Part shown: piece by piece, positions 7,699 to 15,751 of the stretch
Layout: each line of letters begins with the position of its first letter
Numbering within the stretch: position 1 is the first letter of the stretch
Assembly (NCBI GenBank): GCA_041192505.1
Contig: JBEEMV010000268.1
Coordinates: 1 to 28,035 of the forward strand
DNA from: CAIODY01 sp041192505
Lineage (GTDB): Bacteria; Bacteroidota; Bacteroidia; Chitinophagales; CAIODY01
DNA length: 28,035 bases
Reading direction: 5' to 3'
Position numbers and translations under genes: made by a program
The notes under the pieces: generated by a model
What the model was told of the DNA's origin: nothing
Seen by the model: only the letters and a program-made list of their open reading frames with translations
The model's database searches: none

Positions 7699-9042
7699 AT
7701 GGCTAAAAGTATTATTGTGGGTTTTATTTTATTGATAAGTGTAAATAGAATTTTAGCACAAGATAAAATTGCCGACAAAATAGTTGGAATAGTGGATAAT
7801 AAAATTGTTTTACAATCAGATATTCAACAACAATTAAATCAAATGGCGGCTCAAAATGCGCCTATCAACGCCAACTCGAGATGTTATATTTATCAGCAAA
7901 TGATGTTGCAAAAATTAATGGTGGCGCAAGCTAATCACGATAGTATTGTGATAAATAATGAGGAAATTGAAAATGAGTTGGATAGAAGAATGAATTATTT
8001 TATTGGGCAAGTAGGCAGCAAAGAAAAATTTGAAGAATACTATCATAAACCCATTTTAAAATTTAAGGAAGAGTTTAGAGAAGCCGTACAGGAGCAGTTA
8101 TTGGCACAGCGGATGCAACAAAAAATTACTGCCGATGCAAAAGTATCGCCAATGGAAGTAAAAAAATATTTTGATAATATTCCTTCCGATTCGTTGCCGA
8201 ATATTAATGCTGAATATGAAATTGGAGAAATTATTATTTCGCCAAAAGTTACTGCCGAATCTAAATTGGCAACCAAAAAACAATTATTAGAGATTAAAGA
8301 AAAAGTATTGAGTGGCGTTAGTTTTGATAGCCAAGCAAAACTATATTCTGAAGATCCAGGTAGTGCTATTAAAGGTGGCGATTTGGGTTTAGTAAGCCGT
8401 GGGCAAATGGTACCCGAATTTGAATCTGCCCTTTTTAAATTAAAAGATGGTGAAATGAGTGATATTGTTGAAACGCAATATGGTTATCATATTATTAAAA
8501 TGATAGCCAAACAAGGTGAAAAAGCTAAAGCAAAACATATTTTAATAGTTCCAAAATCGGGCAAAGGCGATTTAGATATTACCGTTTTAAAATTAGATTC
8601 TATTCGTAAAAAAATTGTAGCCGATTCTATTTCATTTAAAAAAGCAGCTGATAAATATTCGACCGATGAGGCTACAAAAACCAATGGTGGCTTGGTTCAG
8701 AACAGTAATGATGGCAACACTTTAATTGATGCACAATTGGTTGAACCCGATTTGTTTTTTATTATTGATACCATGAAAGTTGGGCAAATATCTAAACCAT
8801 CTTTTTTTAAAACCTACGATGGTAAAGATGCTGCAAGAATAGTTTGGCTAAAAACAAAAACACAGCCACACAAAGCAAATTTGAAAGATGATTATGCCAA
8901 ATTACAACAAGCTACAATCAATAAAAAACAGCAAGAAAAAATGCTGGAATGGATAAAAAAAACAACCAAGAAAAATTATATCGTAATAGATGAAGATTAC
9001 AAACATTGCGAATTGATGAAAGATTGGATACAAGAAAACTAA
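7699..9042 (+). CDS. SurA-like periplasmic peptidyl-prolyl isomerase/chaperone
   Basis: This protein of about 447 residues starts with a signal peptide (MAKSIIVGFILLISVNRILAQ). A SurA N-domain follows, with DKIVGIVDNKIVLQSDIQQQL, the standard opening of these chaperones. Two parvulin (PpiC) domains come next. The first, around residues 170-270, includes DPGSAIKGGDLGLVSRGQMV and ends in GYHIIKM; the second begins at KAKHILIV and continues with STDEATKTNGGL. The C-terminus has the helical piece that completes the SurA core. It probably escorts outer-membrane proteins through the periplasm. A GTG at 7684 would add five residues (KNKRMAK start); I prefer the ATG. moxR follows by 30 bases. Confidence 0.88.
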   Translation: MAKSIIVGFILLISVNRILAQDKIADKIVGIVDNKIVLQSDIQQQLNQMAAQNAPINANSRCYIYQQMMLQKLMVAQANHDSIVINNEEIENELDRRMNYFIGQVGSKEKFEEYYHKPILKFKEEFREAVQEQLLAQRMQQKITADAKVSPMEVKKYFDNIPSDSLPNINAEYEIGEIIISPKVTAESKLATKKQLLEIKEKVLSGVSFDSQAKLYSEDPGSAIKGGDLGLVSRGQMVPEFESALFKLKDGEMSDIVETQYGYHIIKMIAKQGEKAKAKHILIVPKSGKGDLDITVLKLDSIRKKIVADSISFKKAADKYSTDEATKTNGGLVQNSNDGNTLIDAQLVEPDLFFIIDTMKVGQISKPSFFKTYDGKDAARIVWLKTKTQPHKANLKDDYAKLQQATINKKQQEKMLEWIKKTTKKNYIVIDEDYKHCELMKDWIQEN

Positions 9043-9072
9043 ATTTTTAACCCTATTAATTAGTAAACTATA

Positions 9073-10032
9073 ATGTACAATAGCGATGTAGAAGCGGTAA
9101 AAGGATTGCACAATCATTTTCACCAACTAAAAAAAGAAATTGGAAAAGTAATAATTGGGCAAGATGAAGTAGTAGAAAAAGTATTGATTTCGATATTTTG
9201 TAACGGGCATAGCTTGTTGGTAGGTGTGCCTGGCTTAGCAAAAACATTATTGGTAAAAACCATAAGCGATGCATTGCACCTAAGTTTCAAGCGCATTCAG
9301 TTTACACCCGATTTAATGCCCAGCGATATTACTGGTGCTGAAATATTAGATGAAAGTCGTAAATTTAAATTTATTGAAGGACCATTATTTGCCAATATTA
9401 TTTTGGCAGATGAAATAAATCGTACGCCACCAAAAACACAATCGGCTTTATTAGAAGCTATGCAAGAACGAAGTGTAACCGTGGGCGGAAAATTGTATCT
9501 ATTGCCTGCTCCATTTTTTGTATTAGCTACACAAAATCCTATTGAACAAGAAGGTACGTATGCATTGCCCGAAGCGCAATTAGATAGATTTATGTTTAAT
9601 ATAAATTTAGGGTACCCAAAATTTGCAGATGAATTAAATGTGGTAAAAAGTACTACCAATAATGAAGTGGCAAGCGTTGAAAAAGTATTAACTGGCGAAC
9701 AGATTTTATTTTATCAAAAGTTGATTCGTAAAATACCAATTGCTGATAATGTATTAGAATATGCTGTAAAATTAGCAGCTAAAAGCCGCCCCGATACTGA
9801 ATTAGCAACCAAAGAAGTAAATAATTATATTAGTTGGGGTGCTGGCCCAAGGGCATCGCAATTTTTAGTATTAGGTGCTAAATGCCATGCAGCCGTAAAC
9901 GGAAAATTTTCGCCAGATATTGAAGATGTAAAAGCTGTAGCCGAGCCTATTCTTCGCCATAGAATGGTTAGAAATTATAAAGCTGAAGCCGAAGGAATAA
10001 GTATTGAAAAAATCATTAATAATTTATTGTAA
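9073..10032 (+). CDS. MoxR family AAA+ ATPase
   Basis: This 319-residue AAA-3 ATPase has the Walker A variant GVPGLAKT with Lys at residue 57, typical of MoxR. Walker B is ILADEINRTPPKTQSALLEA with Asp at residue 113, followed by sensor 1 in FFVLATQNPIEQEGTYALPEA and an arginine-rich lid near the end (AEPILRHRMVRNYKAEAEG). MoxR proteins act as chaperone-like ATPases, usually with a DUF58/VWA partner. Here the upstream neighbour is the SurA-like gene. A DUF58 gene of the right type lies about 15.7 kb away instead of next door. A strong terminator follows. Confidence 0.94.
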   Translation: MYNSDVEAVKGLHNHFHQLKKEIGKVIIGQDEVVEKVLISIFCNGHSLLVGVPGLAKTLLVKTISDALHLSFKRIQFTPDLMPSDITGAEILDESRKFKFIEGPLFANIILADEINRTPPKTQSALLEAMQERSVTVGGKLYLLPAPFFVLATQNPIEQEGTYALPEAQLDRFMFNINLGYPKFADELNVVKSTTNNEVASVEKVLTGEQILFYQKLIRKIPIADNVLEYAVKLAAKSRPDTELATKEVNNYISWGAGPRASQFLVLGAKCHAAVNGKFSPDIEDVKAVAEPILRHRMVRNYKAEAEGISIEKIINNLL

Positions 10033-10050
10033 AGTAAATTATTGAGCATA

Positions 10051-10089
10051 AAAAAGGCTGTATACATTCTTTTTGTATACAGCCTTTTT
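10051..10089. terminator. Strong intrinsic terminator after moxR
   Basis: Arms 10051-10066 (AAAAAGGCTGTATACA) and 10074-10089 (TGTATACAGCCTTTTT) form a perfect 16-pair stem around a 7-base T-rich loop, followed by further T bases. The A-run and T-run flanks make it usable in both directions, for moxR and for the converging glyS. Confidence 0.9.
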
Positions 10090-10103
10090 TTATAAAAACG
10101 AAT

Positions 10104-10186
10104 TAGACTTCTTCGGAAAATACCATTCTTCTCTATAGGAGAAGATAAAGATGAGGTCGCTAACAAGCATTTTTCGAAGAAGTCTA
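10104..10186. repeat. Small palindromic (MITE-like) intergenic element
   Basis: The ends TAGACTTCTTCG (10104-10115) and CGAAGAAGTCTA (10175-10186) are perfect 12-base inverted repeats, extended by GAAAA and TTTT on the inner side. Inside, CTTCTC-TATAG-GAGAAG (10128-10144) is a second hairpin. The 83-base unit fills the gap between the moxR terminator and the glyS stop codon. No coding potential is seen. Only one copy lies in this window, so its repetitive nature is inferred from shape. Confidence 0.5.
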
Positions 10187-11857
10187 TTAAAATATTTCCA
10201 CCGCCTTATCAATCATCGGTTTTATTTCGCTGATGTGAATTCTGTCTTGTGTCATCGAATCACGATAACGAACAGTAACAGTTTGGTCGGTTAAAGTTTG
10301 ATGGTCAACGCAGATGCAGAAAGGTGTTCCGAGTGCATCCATTCTTCTATAACGCTTTCCAATTGTATCTTTTTCTTCGTAAAAAACATTGTAGTGCTTG
10401 CGCAAATTAGCAGCAATTTCTTTTGCAGCTTCAGGCAATCCATCTTTTTTCATCAATGGTAAAATGGCTGCTTTGTAAGGCGATAAAATTGGTGGCAAAT
10501 GCAACACACTTCGGCTATCGGTTGTGCCATCTTCTTTGGGCAAAATTTGCTCTTCAAATGCGTTGCTTAATGTCAATAAAAATAATCTATCCAAACCTAC
10601 AGAAGTTTCGACAACGAATGGAACGTAGTTGCCATAAGGCTTTCCAGTTTCGGGGTTCACATCATTATCAAAATACTGCATTTTCTTTTTGCTGAATAAT
10701 TCGTGTTGTTTCAAATCAAAATCGGTTCGGCTATGAATGCCTTCTACTTCTTTAAAACCAAATGGAAACTCGAACTCTATATCCACAGCGGCATTAGCGT
10801 AGTGTGCTAATTTTGTGTGGTCGTGAAAACGTAATTTGTTTTCAGGAATGCCTAAGCTTTTATGCCAAGCCATTCGCTTTTGTTTCCACAAATTATACCA
10901 TTCCATTTCGGTGCCAGGGCGAACAAAAAATTGCATTTCCATTTGTTCAAATTCTTTCATTCTAAAAATAAATTGTCTTGCTACAATTTCATTTCTGAAA
11001 GCCTTTCCAGTTTGTGCAATGCCAAACGGAATTTTCATTCTGCCTGTTTTTTGCACGTTTAAAAAATTCACAAAAATTCCTTGAGCAGTTTCGGGTCGTA
11101 AATAAATAGTGTCGCTATCATCAGCCACCGAACCCATTTGTGTGCTGAACATCAAATTAAATTGACGAACATCAGTCCAATTGGTGTTTTGAGCGATTGG
11201 GCATTGAATTTTATAGTCCACTAAAATCTGTCCTAATTCTTTAAAATCATTTTCATTTATTGCTTTTTCAAAACGATTTTTTAATGATACATATATTAGA
11301 TATTCAGGTATATGGTCAATTAAAACTTTTTCAAAGTCTAACTGATTCGCTATCTTAATATCATTAAAATTCCAAACAGTTGTTTCATTATTAATACTTG
11401 ACTTTTGTTTAGCTTCATTTTGATTAATTAAATGAATTATTCCAAAGAAACTTGTATTAAGGTATCCATTAAACTTTTTATCAAATGCTTGTTCAGTTAA
11501 TCTATATAACCTATTTATTTCATCTTCTATCAAAACATCTACTCTGTAACGTTTTTTCGAATCTTTATTATCTACCATTGGGTCGCTAAAACTATCCACA
11601 TGTCCGCTGGCTTTCCAGGTAGTTGGGTGCATAAAAATAGCTGCATCAATACCCACAATATTGTCGTGCATTTGCACCATCGATTTCCACCAATATTCAC
11701 GAAGATTGCGGCGCAGCTCAACGCCAGCCTGACCGTAATCGTAAACAGCGGCTAAGCCATCATAAATTTCGCTACTTGGAAAAACAAAGCCATATTCTTT
11801 TGCATGGCTAATAATATTTTGAAAATGATTTTCTACTGAAATTGTTGTATTGCTCAT
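10187..11857 (-). CDS. glyS: Glycyl-tRNA synthetase, class II homodimeric type
   Basis: This enzyme of 556 residues charges tRNA-Gly. Class II landmarks are present: YGFVFPSSEIYDGLAAVYDYG at the N-terminus, GHVDSFSDPMVDNKDSKKRYRVD, motif 2 in GIAQTGKAFRNEIVARQF with FRMKEFEQMEMQFF, and motif 3 in PFVVETSVGLDRLFL. The C-terminal anticodon-binding domain (AAILPLMKKDG onward) carries RYRRMDALGTPFCICVD. The region around residues 114-197 is unusual: it is longer than in the bacterial homodimeric enzymes I know (about 490-515 residues in total) and has no motif I recognise. I chose ATG 11857; a TTG at 11866 is in frame, but it overlaps the likely -7 box. Confidence 0.95.
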   Translation of the reverse strand: MSNTTISVENHFQNIISHAKEYGFVFPSSEIYDGLAAVYDYGQAGVELRRNLREYWWKSMVQMHDNIVGIDAAIFMHPTTWKASGHVDSFSDPMVDNKDSKKRYRVDVLIEDEINRLYRLTEQAFDKKFNGYLNTSFFGIIHLINQNEAKQKSSINNETTVWNFNDIKIANQLDFEKVLIDHIPEYLIYVSLKNRFEKAINENDFKELGQILVDYKIQCPIAQNTNWTDVRQFNLMFSTQMGSVADDSDTIYLRPETAQGIFVNFLNVQKTGRMKIPFGIAQTGKAFRNEIVARQFIFRMKEFEQMEMQFFVRPGTEMEWYNLWKQKRMAWHKSLGIPENKLRFHDHTKLAHYANAAVDIEFEFPFGFKEVEGIHSRTDFDLKQHELFSKKKMQYFDNDVNPETGKPYGNYVPFVVETSVGLDRLFLLTLSNAFEEQILPKEDGTTDSRSVLHLPPILSPYKAAILPLMKKDGLPEAAKEIAANLRKHYNVFYEEKDTIGKRYRRMDALGTPFCICVDHQTLTDQTVTVRYRDSMTQDRIHISEIKPMIDKAVEIF

Positions 11858-11863
11858 ATTGGG

Positions 11864-11871
11864 CAAAGATA
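11864..11871 (-). promoter_or_regulatory. -7 promoter box for glyS, very close to the start
   Basis: On the minus strand TATCTTTG fits TAnnTTTG and ends 6 bases before the ATG at 11857, implying a nearly leaderless mRNA. No -33 TTG is evident at the usual spacing, so support is partial. Confidence 0.4.
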
Positions 11872-11927
11872 ATTTTTTTAGATGTTAGATTTGAGATATT
11901 AGAGGTGAGAATTTTGAAAAACTATTT

Positions 11928-12229
11928 TCAAATTATTTTCTCGATCTTTCTGATATCTTGCTTAAAGTGAAACACTGCAACAATCACAATTAGTTGTTGC
12001 GATTCAACTTGTTCATAGAAAACTTGAAAAGGAAATCGTTTCAAATTTATTTTACGAAGTGATTCGAGAATTTTATGATGCTTAATAAAATTAGTTTGTA
12101 AATCTTTTGCAGCTGCAATTAATTCAGCATAAAATTCATCGCCTAAATCAACCCGTTGTTCATTGTACCAATTAATTGCATTTGAAATATCAGCATCTGC
12201 TATGGAGTAAAAACTATTTGATAGCTCAT
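11928..12229 (-). pseudogene. RelE/ParE-family toxin, disrupted by a frameshift
   Basis: The ATG at 12229 overlaps the antitoxin stop by four bases (ATGA), as in many toxin-antitoxin operons. Translation reads MSYQIVFTP and then meets a TAG at 12202-12200. In another frame, from the GCA at 12200 down to the TGA at 11930-11928, 90 codons are open. They read as the body of a RelE/ParE toxin: ADADISNAINWYNEQRVDLG near the start, then INLKRFPFQVFYEQ and IVIVAVFHFKQDIRKI, the family's C-terminal strands. The total is 302 bases, one short of 303, so a single base is missing, possibly from the five-A run at 12209-12213. No in-frame start exists near the top of the second part. A sequencing error in the run cannot be excluded. 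Confidence 0.82.
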
Positions 12230-12441
12230 TTTTTCTTATACTTTTCCTCTATCTCATTTAAAGTAAAAACAGTTGATGGATTATCGTAGTAATCCTTTAT
12301 TCTGCCCTTTAATTCGGTTTTTTGCCATTCAGGAATGTCATTATCTAAATGTAAAAAATGAGCCAACGCCCACACCATTTTTTCATCATTCAAGTTTTCA
12401 ACTTCGTTGATAATTTCCTTTTTAATTGCCTGAATATCCAT
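12226..12441 (-). CDS. Antitoxin of a RelE/ParE-type toxin-antitoxin pair
   Basis: This small protein of 71 residues is rich in charged residues. Its helical N-terminal half starts MDIQAIKKEIINEVENLNDEK; its C-terminal tail (VFTLNEIEEKYKKK) is the kind that wraps its toxin. It resembles the short addiction-module components that precede RelE/ParE toxins in Bacteroidota, although I cannot name the exact family. Its stop codon overlaps the ATG of the broken toxin by 4 bases. A complete-looking promoter lies just upstream. With the toxin frameshifted, it may be an orphan antitoxin and autoregulator. Confidence 0.75.
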   Translation of the reverse strand: MDIQAIKKEIINEVENLNDEKMVWALAHFLHLDNDIPEWQKTELKGRIKDYYDNPSTVFTLNEIEEKYKKK

Positions 12442-12457
12442 TGTGATAATTTTAATT

Positions 12458-12486
12458 CAAAGGTAAATATTTTTTTATTTATCAAA
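12458..12486 (-). promoter_or_regulatory. Promoter for the toxin-antitoxin operon
   Basis: On the minus strand TTTG (12486-12483), a 17-base spacer and TACCTTTG (12465-12458) match both Bacteroidota promoter elements. The -7 box ends 16 bases before the antitoxin ATG at 12441. Confidence 0.6.
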
Positions 12487-12503
12487 ACTGAATGTATAGG
12501 TTT

Positions 12504-12511
12504 TATATTTG
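12504..12511 (+). promoter_or_regulatory. -7 promoter box for the MmcQ/YjbR gene
   Basis: TATATTTG fits TAnnTTTG and ends 19 bases before the ATG at 12531. No -33 element is seen at the right spacing. It is back to back with the toxin-antitoxin promoter. Confidence 0.4.
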
Positions 12512-12530
12512 TAGGTAATATTTAAAGAAT

Positions 12531-12875
12531 ATGAATGTAGAAACTATTAGAGATTATTGTTTAGCAAAACCAAATACAATCGAAGGAATGCCTTTTGGCG
12601 CTACTGTATTGGTATTTAAAGTAAATAATAAAATGTATTGCTTAATGGCTTTAGATGAGCAGCCTACTACTATAAATGTAAAATGCGACCCAGATAAAGC
12701 CATTGAATTAAGAGAAGAATATTTAGCTATTATACCGGGTTATCACATGAATAAAAAATATTGGAATACTATGATGATTGATGGCAGCTTATCAACTAAA
12801 TTAATAAAAGAATGTATTGATATGAGTTATGATTTGGTAAATAAAAAATCAACACCAAAGGCTACAAAAAAATAA
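12531..12875 (+). CDS. MmcQ/YjbR family protein
   Basis: This protein of 114 residues has the compact alpha/beta fold of the MmcQ/YjbR (double-wing DNA-binding-like) family. The opening is typical: VETIRDYCLAKPNTIEGMPFG, followed by VLVFKVNNKMYCLMALDE. Other family landmarks are INVKCDPDKAIELREEY, PGYHMNKKYWNTMMID, and a final helix with the conserved SYDLV. The function of the family is not settled. The gene has its own promoter box and ends one base before the stop codon of the converging kinase gene, with no terminator between. Confidence 0.88.
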   Translation: MNVETIRDYCLAKPNTIEGMPFGATVLVFKVNNKMYCLMALDEQPTTINVKCDPDKAIELREEYLAIIPGYHMNKKYWNTMMIDGSLSTKLIKECIDMSYDLVNKKSTPKATKK

Positions 12876-12876
12876 A

Positions 12877-15219
12877 CTAATTGGTAGAAATAAGTTCGGC
12901 TACTTTCTGAATTTTTGATAATAAAACTTCGATATGATAAGGCTTAGGTAAATAATCATTCATGCCCGATTCATAACATGCCGCAATTTCATCTTCGCTT
13001 GTACCAGCCGTCATGGCTATAATATGTGGTTGTATAATTGATTTATCGGCTCGTATTATTTTGGTAGCTTCAATGCCATCCATTACAGGCATTTTCATAT
13101 CCATTAATATTAAATCAACTTTATTTTTAATTAATAAATCAATTACTTGTTTGCCATTTTCGGCTTTTAATAATTTGGCAAAAGGCATATTTTTTTCAAT
13201 CAATTTTTCGGCTACTAATAAATTCATTTCATTATCATCGGCAATAATAATATTTATTTTTTGAGCTGCTAACGAATCAAAATTTTGTAAATCTTTTATT
13301 TCAATTTCTTCAATTTTTAAATACTCATAAGGTAGTTTTATAATAAATGTACTGCCTTTGCCCAATTCACTTTCACAAGTTATTGTTCCTTGATGCTGTT
13401 CAATTAATCGTTTACAAATGCCCAAGCCAAGCCCTGTGCCGCCAAAAGTAGCTGAAATGTTTTCATCGGCTTGTTCATAATCTTCAAATATCGATTTTAT
13501 TTTTTCGGTTGAAATACCAATGCCGCTATCACTTATTCTAATTTCAATTTCGCATTTATTTTCGTTTAATAATTTGCCTTTGCAAACTACTTTTACAAAA
13601 CCAGTTGAAGTAAATTTTATAGAGTTGCCAATAATATTTACTAAAATTTGAATTAATCTACTTTCATCGCCCATCACAGTTTCGGGCATTTGGCTTAATG
13701 CTAAAGTGTATTCTAATTGTTTTTCTTCGGCATTTACTTTTAAAAAATTAACAGCCGATTTTATTACATTTTGCAATTGAAATGGCTGCCTTCTTAAAAT
13801 TAATTTGCCTTCTTTTAATTTCGAAAAATCTAAAAAATCGTTTACCATATTTAATAAATGATTGCTCGATTTTTTTAATCCGCTTACTAATTCTTTTCTC
13901 TCCTCTTCACTATTGCTAAAGCTTAATAAATCTGAAATACCTTTAATGGCATTAAGCGGCGTACGCAGTTCGTGGGTTATGTTGGCTAAAAAATGTTCTT
14001 TATATTTTTGAAGATTTAATATTTTTTCTTGCGATTGTTTTAACTCATCGTTGGTAGCAGTAAGTTTTTCGTTAAGGCGTTGTTTGGTTTTTGAACTTTT
14101 ATAAAATAAATAAATAACCAACGAGCCTAATAAAATTACAATGCCCAAAACCAACATCCATATTTGGTATATTTTTTCTTTGGTGCTTAATGAATTTATT
14201 TCAGATTGTTTGTCATTAATAACTACTTGGTTAAGCAATTCTGATATAGCATTAGTAGTTTGGTGGTTCGAAGTAGAATCTTGTTTTGTGAAAAATATTT
14301 CTTGGTAGAATGCAAGTTTCTGATAATCTTTTTTCTGTTTATAAAGCCAACTAAGATATTTAGAAGCTTCAATTATACTTAAATATCGGTTTGAGGTAGC
14401 GCTAATTTTATAAGCATCCAACAAATAGTATTCAGCACTATCTAATTGATTTAATGCTAAATATGTTTTGCCAAGACCAATTTTTGAAAGAATAATTCCT
14501 GATAAATTTGGTTTATTTGGAATGAAGTTATCTTTATTTAAAGATTTTTGTAATGTTTGAAAATACAGATTTTTTGATATTGTAAAATTATTGGTGTTAT
14601 AATTTAAATTAGCTAATGCAAGTTTTAATTGCATATCCATATTTATATCTTTTGTTTTTCTATTTTCACTAAACAATTCATCTAATTCTAATTTTGCTTC
14701 TTCATATTTTTTTATTTCGATATAGCTTAATGCTATTAAATACTTGGCAGTAACCGCTTTTTTAAATTGTTTTTTTTGTTGATAAAATAAAAAAGCTTGT
14801 CTATTGGCTTCAATTGATTGGTCGTATAATTTTTCGGAATAGGTAACAACTCCAATTTGTAAATTACAATCGGCTATTCTAGTAGTATCCGATAAAGTTT
14901 GAAAAATATTTTTTGTTTCAATTAATAATGCCAATGCTTTTACATTGTTTATTTCTCCAAATACGTAACATTTAGCTAAAATTAATTTTGCTTCGGCTTC
15001 CCCTTTTTTGTATTTTAAATTTTTACATCGCTGAATATTTTTAATAGCTAAATTTTTTATTGAATCAGTTTTAGTTAAATATTCTTCATATAAAAGACTA
15101 TTAGCATATTTATTTATTCTATTAATTTCAGTTGTATCAGATGATGCATAATTTTTTATCGGGCAAACAAATTGTTGCCCGATAAAAAATATCAGAAGAA
15201 TGCATCTTTTTGAAATCAT
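12877..15219 (-). CDS. Hybrid histidine kinase with periplasmic TPR sensor domain
   Basis: This is a 780-residue membrane sensor. An N-terminal signal-like segment (residues 5-24) is followed by about 300 residues of helical repeats with TPR character (for example AEAKLILAKCYVFGEINNVK and IGLGKTYLALNQLDSAEYYL). A transmembrane helix spans about 350-373, then a coiled coil. The HisKA domain has HFLANITHELRTPLNAIKG with the phospho-accepting His at residue 416. The HATPase domain shows GNSIKFTSTG, ISDSGIGIS and FGGTGLGLGI. A C-terminal receiver has the acceptor Asp at residue 707 (LILMDMKMPVMDG) and the Lys of LPKPY. There is no output domain. It starts 19 bases after the small exported-protein gene, so the two are probably co-transcribed. 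Confidence 0.93.
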   Translation of the reverse strand: MISKRCILLIFFIGQQFVCPIKNYASSDTTEINRINKYANSLLYEEYLTKTDSIKNLAIKNIQRCKNLKYKKGEAEAKLILAKCYVFGEINNVKALALLIETKNIFQTLSDTTRIADCNLQIGVVTYSEKLYDQSIEANRQAFLFYQQKKQFKKAVTAKYLIALSYIEIKKYEEAKLELDELFSENRKTKDINMDMQLKLALANLNYNTNNFTISKNLYFQTLQKSLNKDNFIPNKPNLSGIILSKIGLGKTYLALNQLDSAEYYLLDAYKISATSNRYLSIIEASKYLSWLYKQKKDYQKLAFYQEIFFTKQDSTSNHQTTNAISELLNQVVINDKQSEINSLSTKEKIYQIWMLVLGIVILLGSLVIYLFYKSSKTKQRLNEKLTATNDELKQSQEKILNLQKYKEHFLANITHELRTPLNAIKGISDLLSFSNSEEERKELVSGLKKSSNHLLNMVNDFLDFSKLKEGKLILRRQPFQLQNVIKSAVNFLKVNAEEKQLEYTLALSQMPETVMGDESRLIQILVNIIGNSIKFTSTGFVKVVCKGKLLNENKCEIEIRISDSGIGISTEKIKSIFEDYEQADENISATFGGTGLGLGICKRLIEQHQGTITCESELGKGSTFIIKLPYEYLKIEEIEIKDLQNFDSLAAQKINIIIADDNEMNLLVAEKLIEKNMPFAKLLKAENGKQVIDLLIKNKVDLILMDMKMPVMDGIEATKIIRADKSIIQPHIIAMTAGTSEDEIAACYESGMNDYLPKPYHIEVLLSKIQKVAELISTN
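15151..15190. other. Perfect hairpin inside the start of the TPR kinase gene
   Basis: Arms 15151-15166 (ATTTTTTATCGGGCAA) and 15175-15190 (TTGCCCGATAAAAAAT) pair over 16 bases around an 8-base loop. It covers codons 10 to 23 of the kinase, the signal-peptide region. The U-run is in the 5' arm and the A-run in the 3' arm in both directions, so it does not look like an intrinsic terminator. It could act on translation or mRNA stability. Confidence 0.6.
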
Positions 15220-15238
15220 AAAATAATTTTATAAAAAA

Positions 15239-15643
15239 CTACCAAGACTCACATTGAGTAGGACAAATGATTGGATGATTGATATACTTATCTGGTGATA
15301 CACCTAAGTAAATATTCAAATCGCCAGTGTTATCTAAATATGGAAAAACCATGATGCCTTTTAAAGTTTGACCTGGTGCTGGTGGATTTGATTGTGCATC
15401 AGCAATTAAACCCATCACTTGGTCTATTGGAAAAAAATAACCATGACGTTGCCCTGTTGAACACAGTGGTTTGCCAAATTGTGTTTGCCATTGTTGAATA
15501 GTTTGTTGTGGTACATAATCTACTTTAATGGTTGCAGCATCGTTTCCATTGTTGTTCAATAAATCAATCACGTTAGTAGCTTCTAATGCAGTAATACCAA
15601 GTGCAGCAGCTAATAGTACAATAATTAGGTTTTTAATGTCCAT
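15239..15643 (-). CDS. Small exported protein of unknown family
   Basis: I do not recognise this 134-residue protein. Residues 5-22 (NLIIVLLAAALGITALEA) form a signal peptide or membrane anchor. The rest is soluble, with a central part GKPLCSTGQRHGYFFPIDQV, a strand-like KGIMVFPYLD and a tail containing two cysteines (IICPTQCESW). Three cysteines in all could form a disulphide in the periplasm or outside the cell. The gene sits between two hybrid histidine kinases on the same strand, with a terminator-like hairpin upstream and only 19 bases before the next kinase. A role as ligand, accessory or cargo of that kinase is possible but unproven. Confidence 0.7.
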   Translation of the reverse strand: MDIKNLIIVLLAAALGITALEATNVIDLLNNNGNDAATIKVDYVPQQTIQQWQTQFGKPLCSTGQRHGYFFPIDQVMGLIADAQSNPPAPGQTLKGIMVFPYLDNTGDLNIYLGVSPDKYINHPIICPTQCESW

Positions 15644-15751
15644 GTGTTTTTAAGTTTTTAGTTTGTTATTTAATTTTGGCTAAAGTAATAAAATTATGTT
15701 TTCAATTCAATACGTTATTCAAACATTTTTTTAAGCATCATTTTTTACAAA

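Noticed and set aside
6571..11084. Many short frames antisense to genes, such as those opposite the oxidoreductase and glyS
   Set aside because: They have no motifs, no promoter boxes, and are explained as shadows of real genes.
11914..11931. Hairpin TTGAAAA-ACTA-TTTTCAA as toxin-antitoxin terminator
   Set aside because: Only seven A/T-rich pairs and no T-run after it on the minus strand.
12200..12229. Programmed frameshift in the toxin gene
   Set aside because: A -1 shift would be needed, but the codons GTT TTT ACT CCA before the TAG do not form a proper slippery heptamer and no stimulatory hairpin is seen.
15151..15190. Terminator between the small exported-protein gene and the TPR kinase
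   Set aside because: The hairpin lies after the kinase start codon, and in both directions its 3' side is A-rich with no T-run.
15671..15680. TAATTTTG promoter box on the plus strand
   Set aside because: It points into genes that all lie on the minus strand, so it is probably chance in AT-rich DNA.
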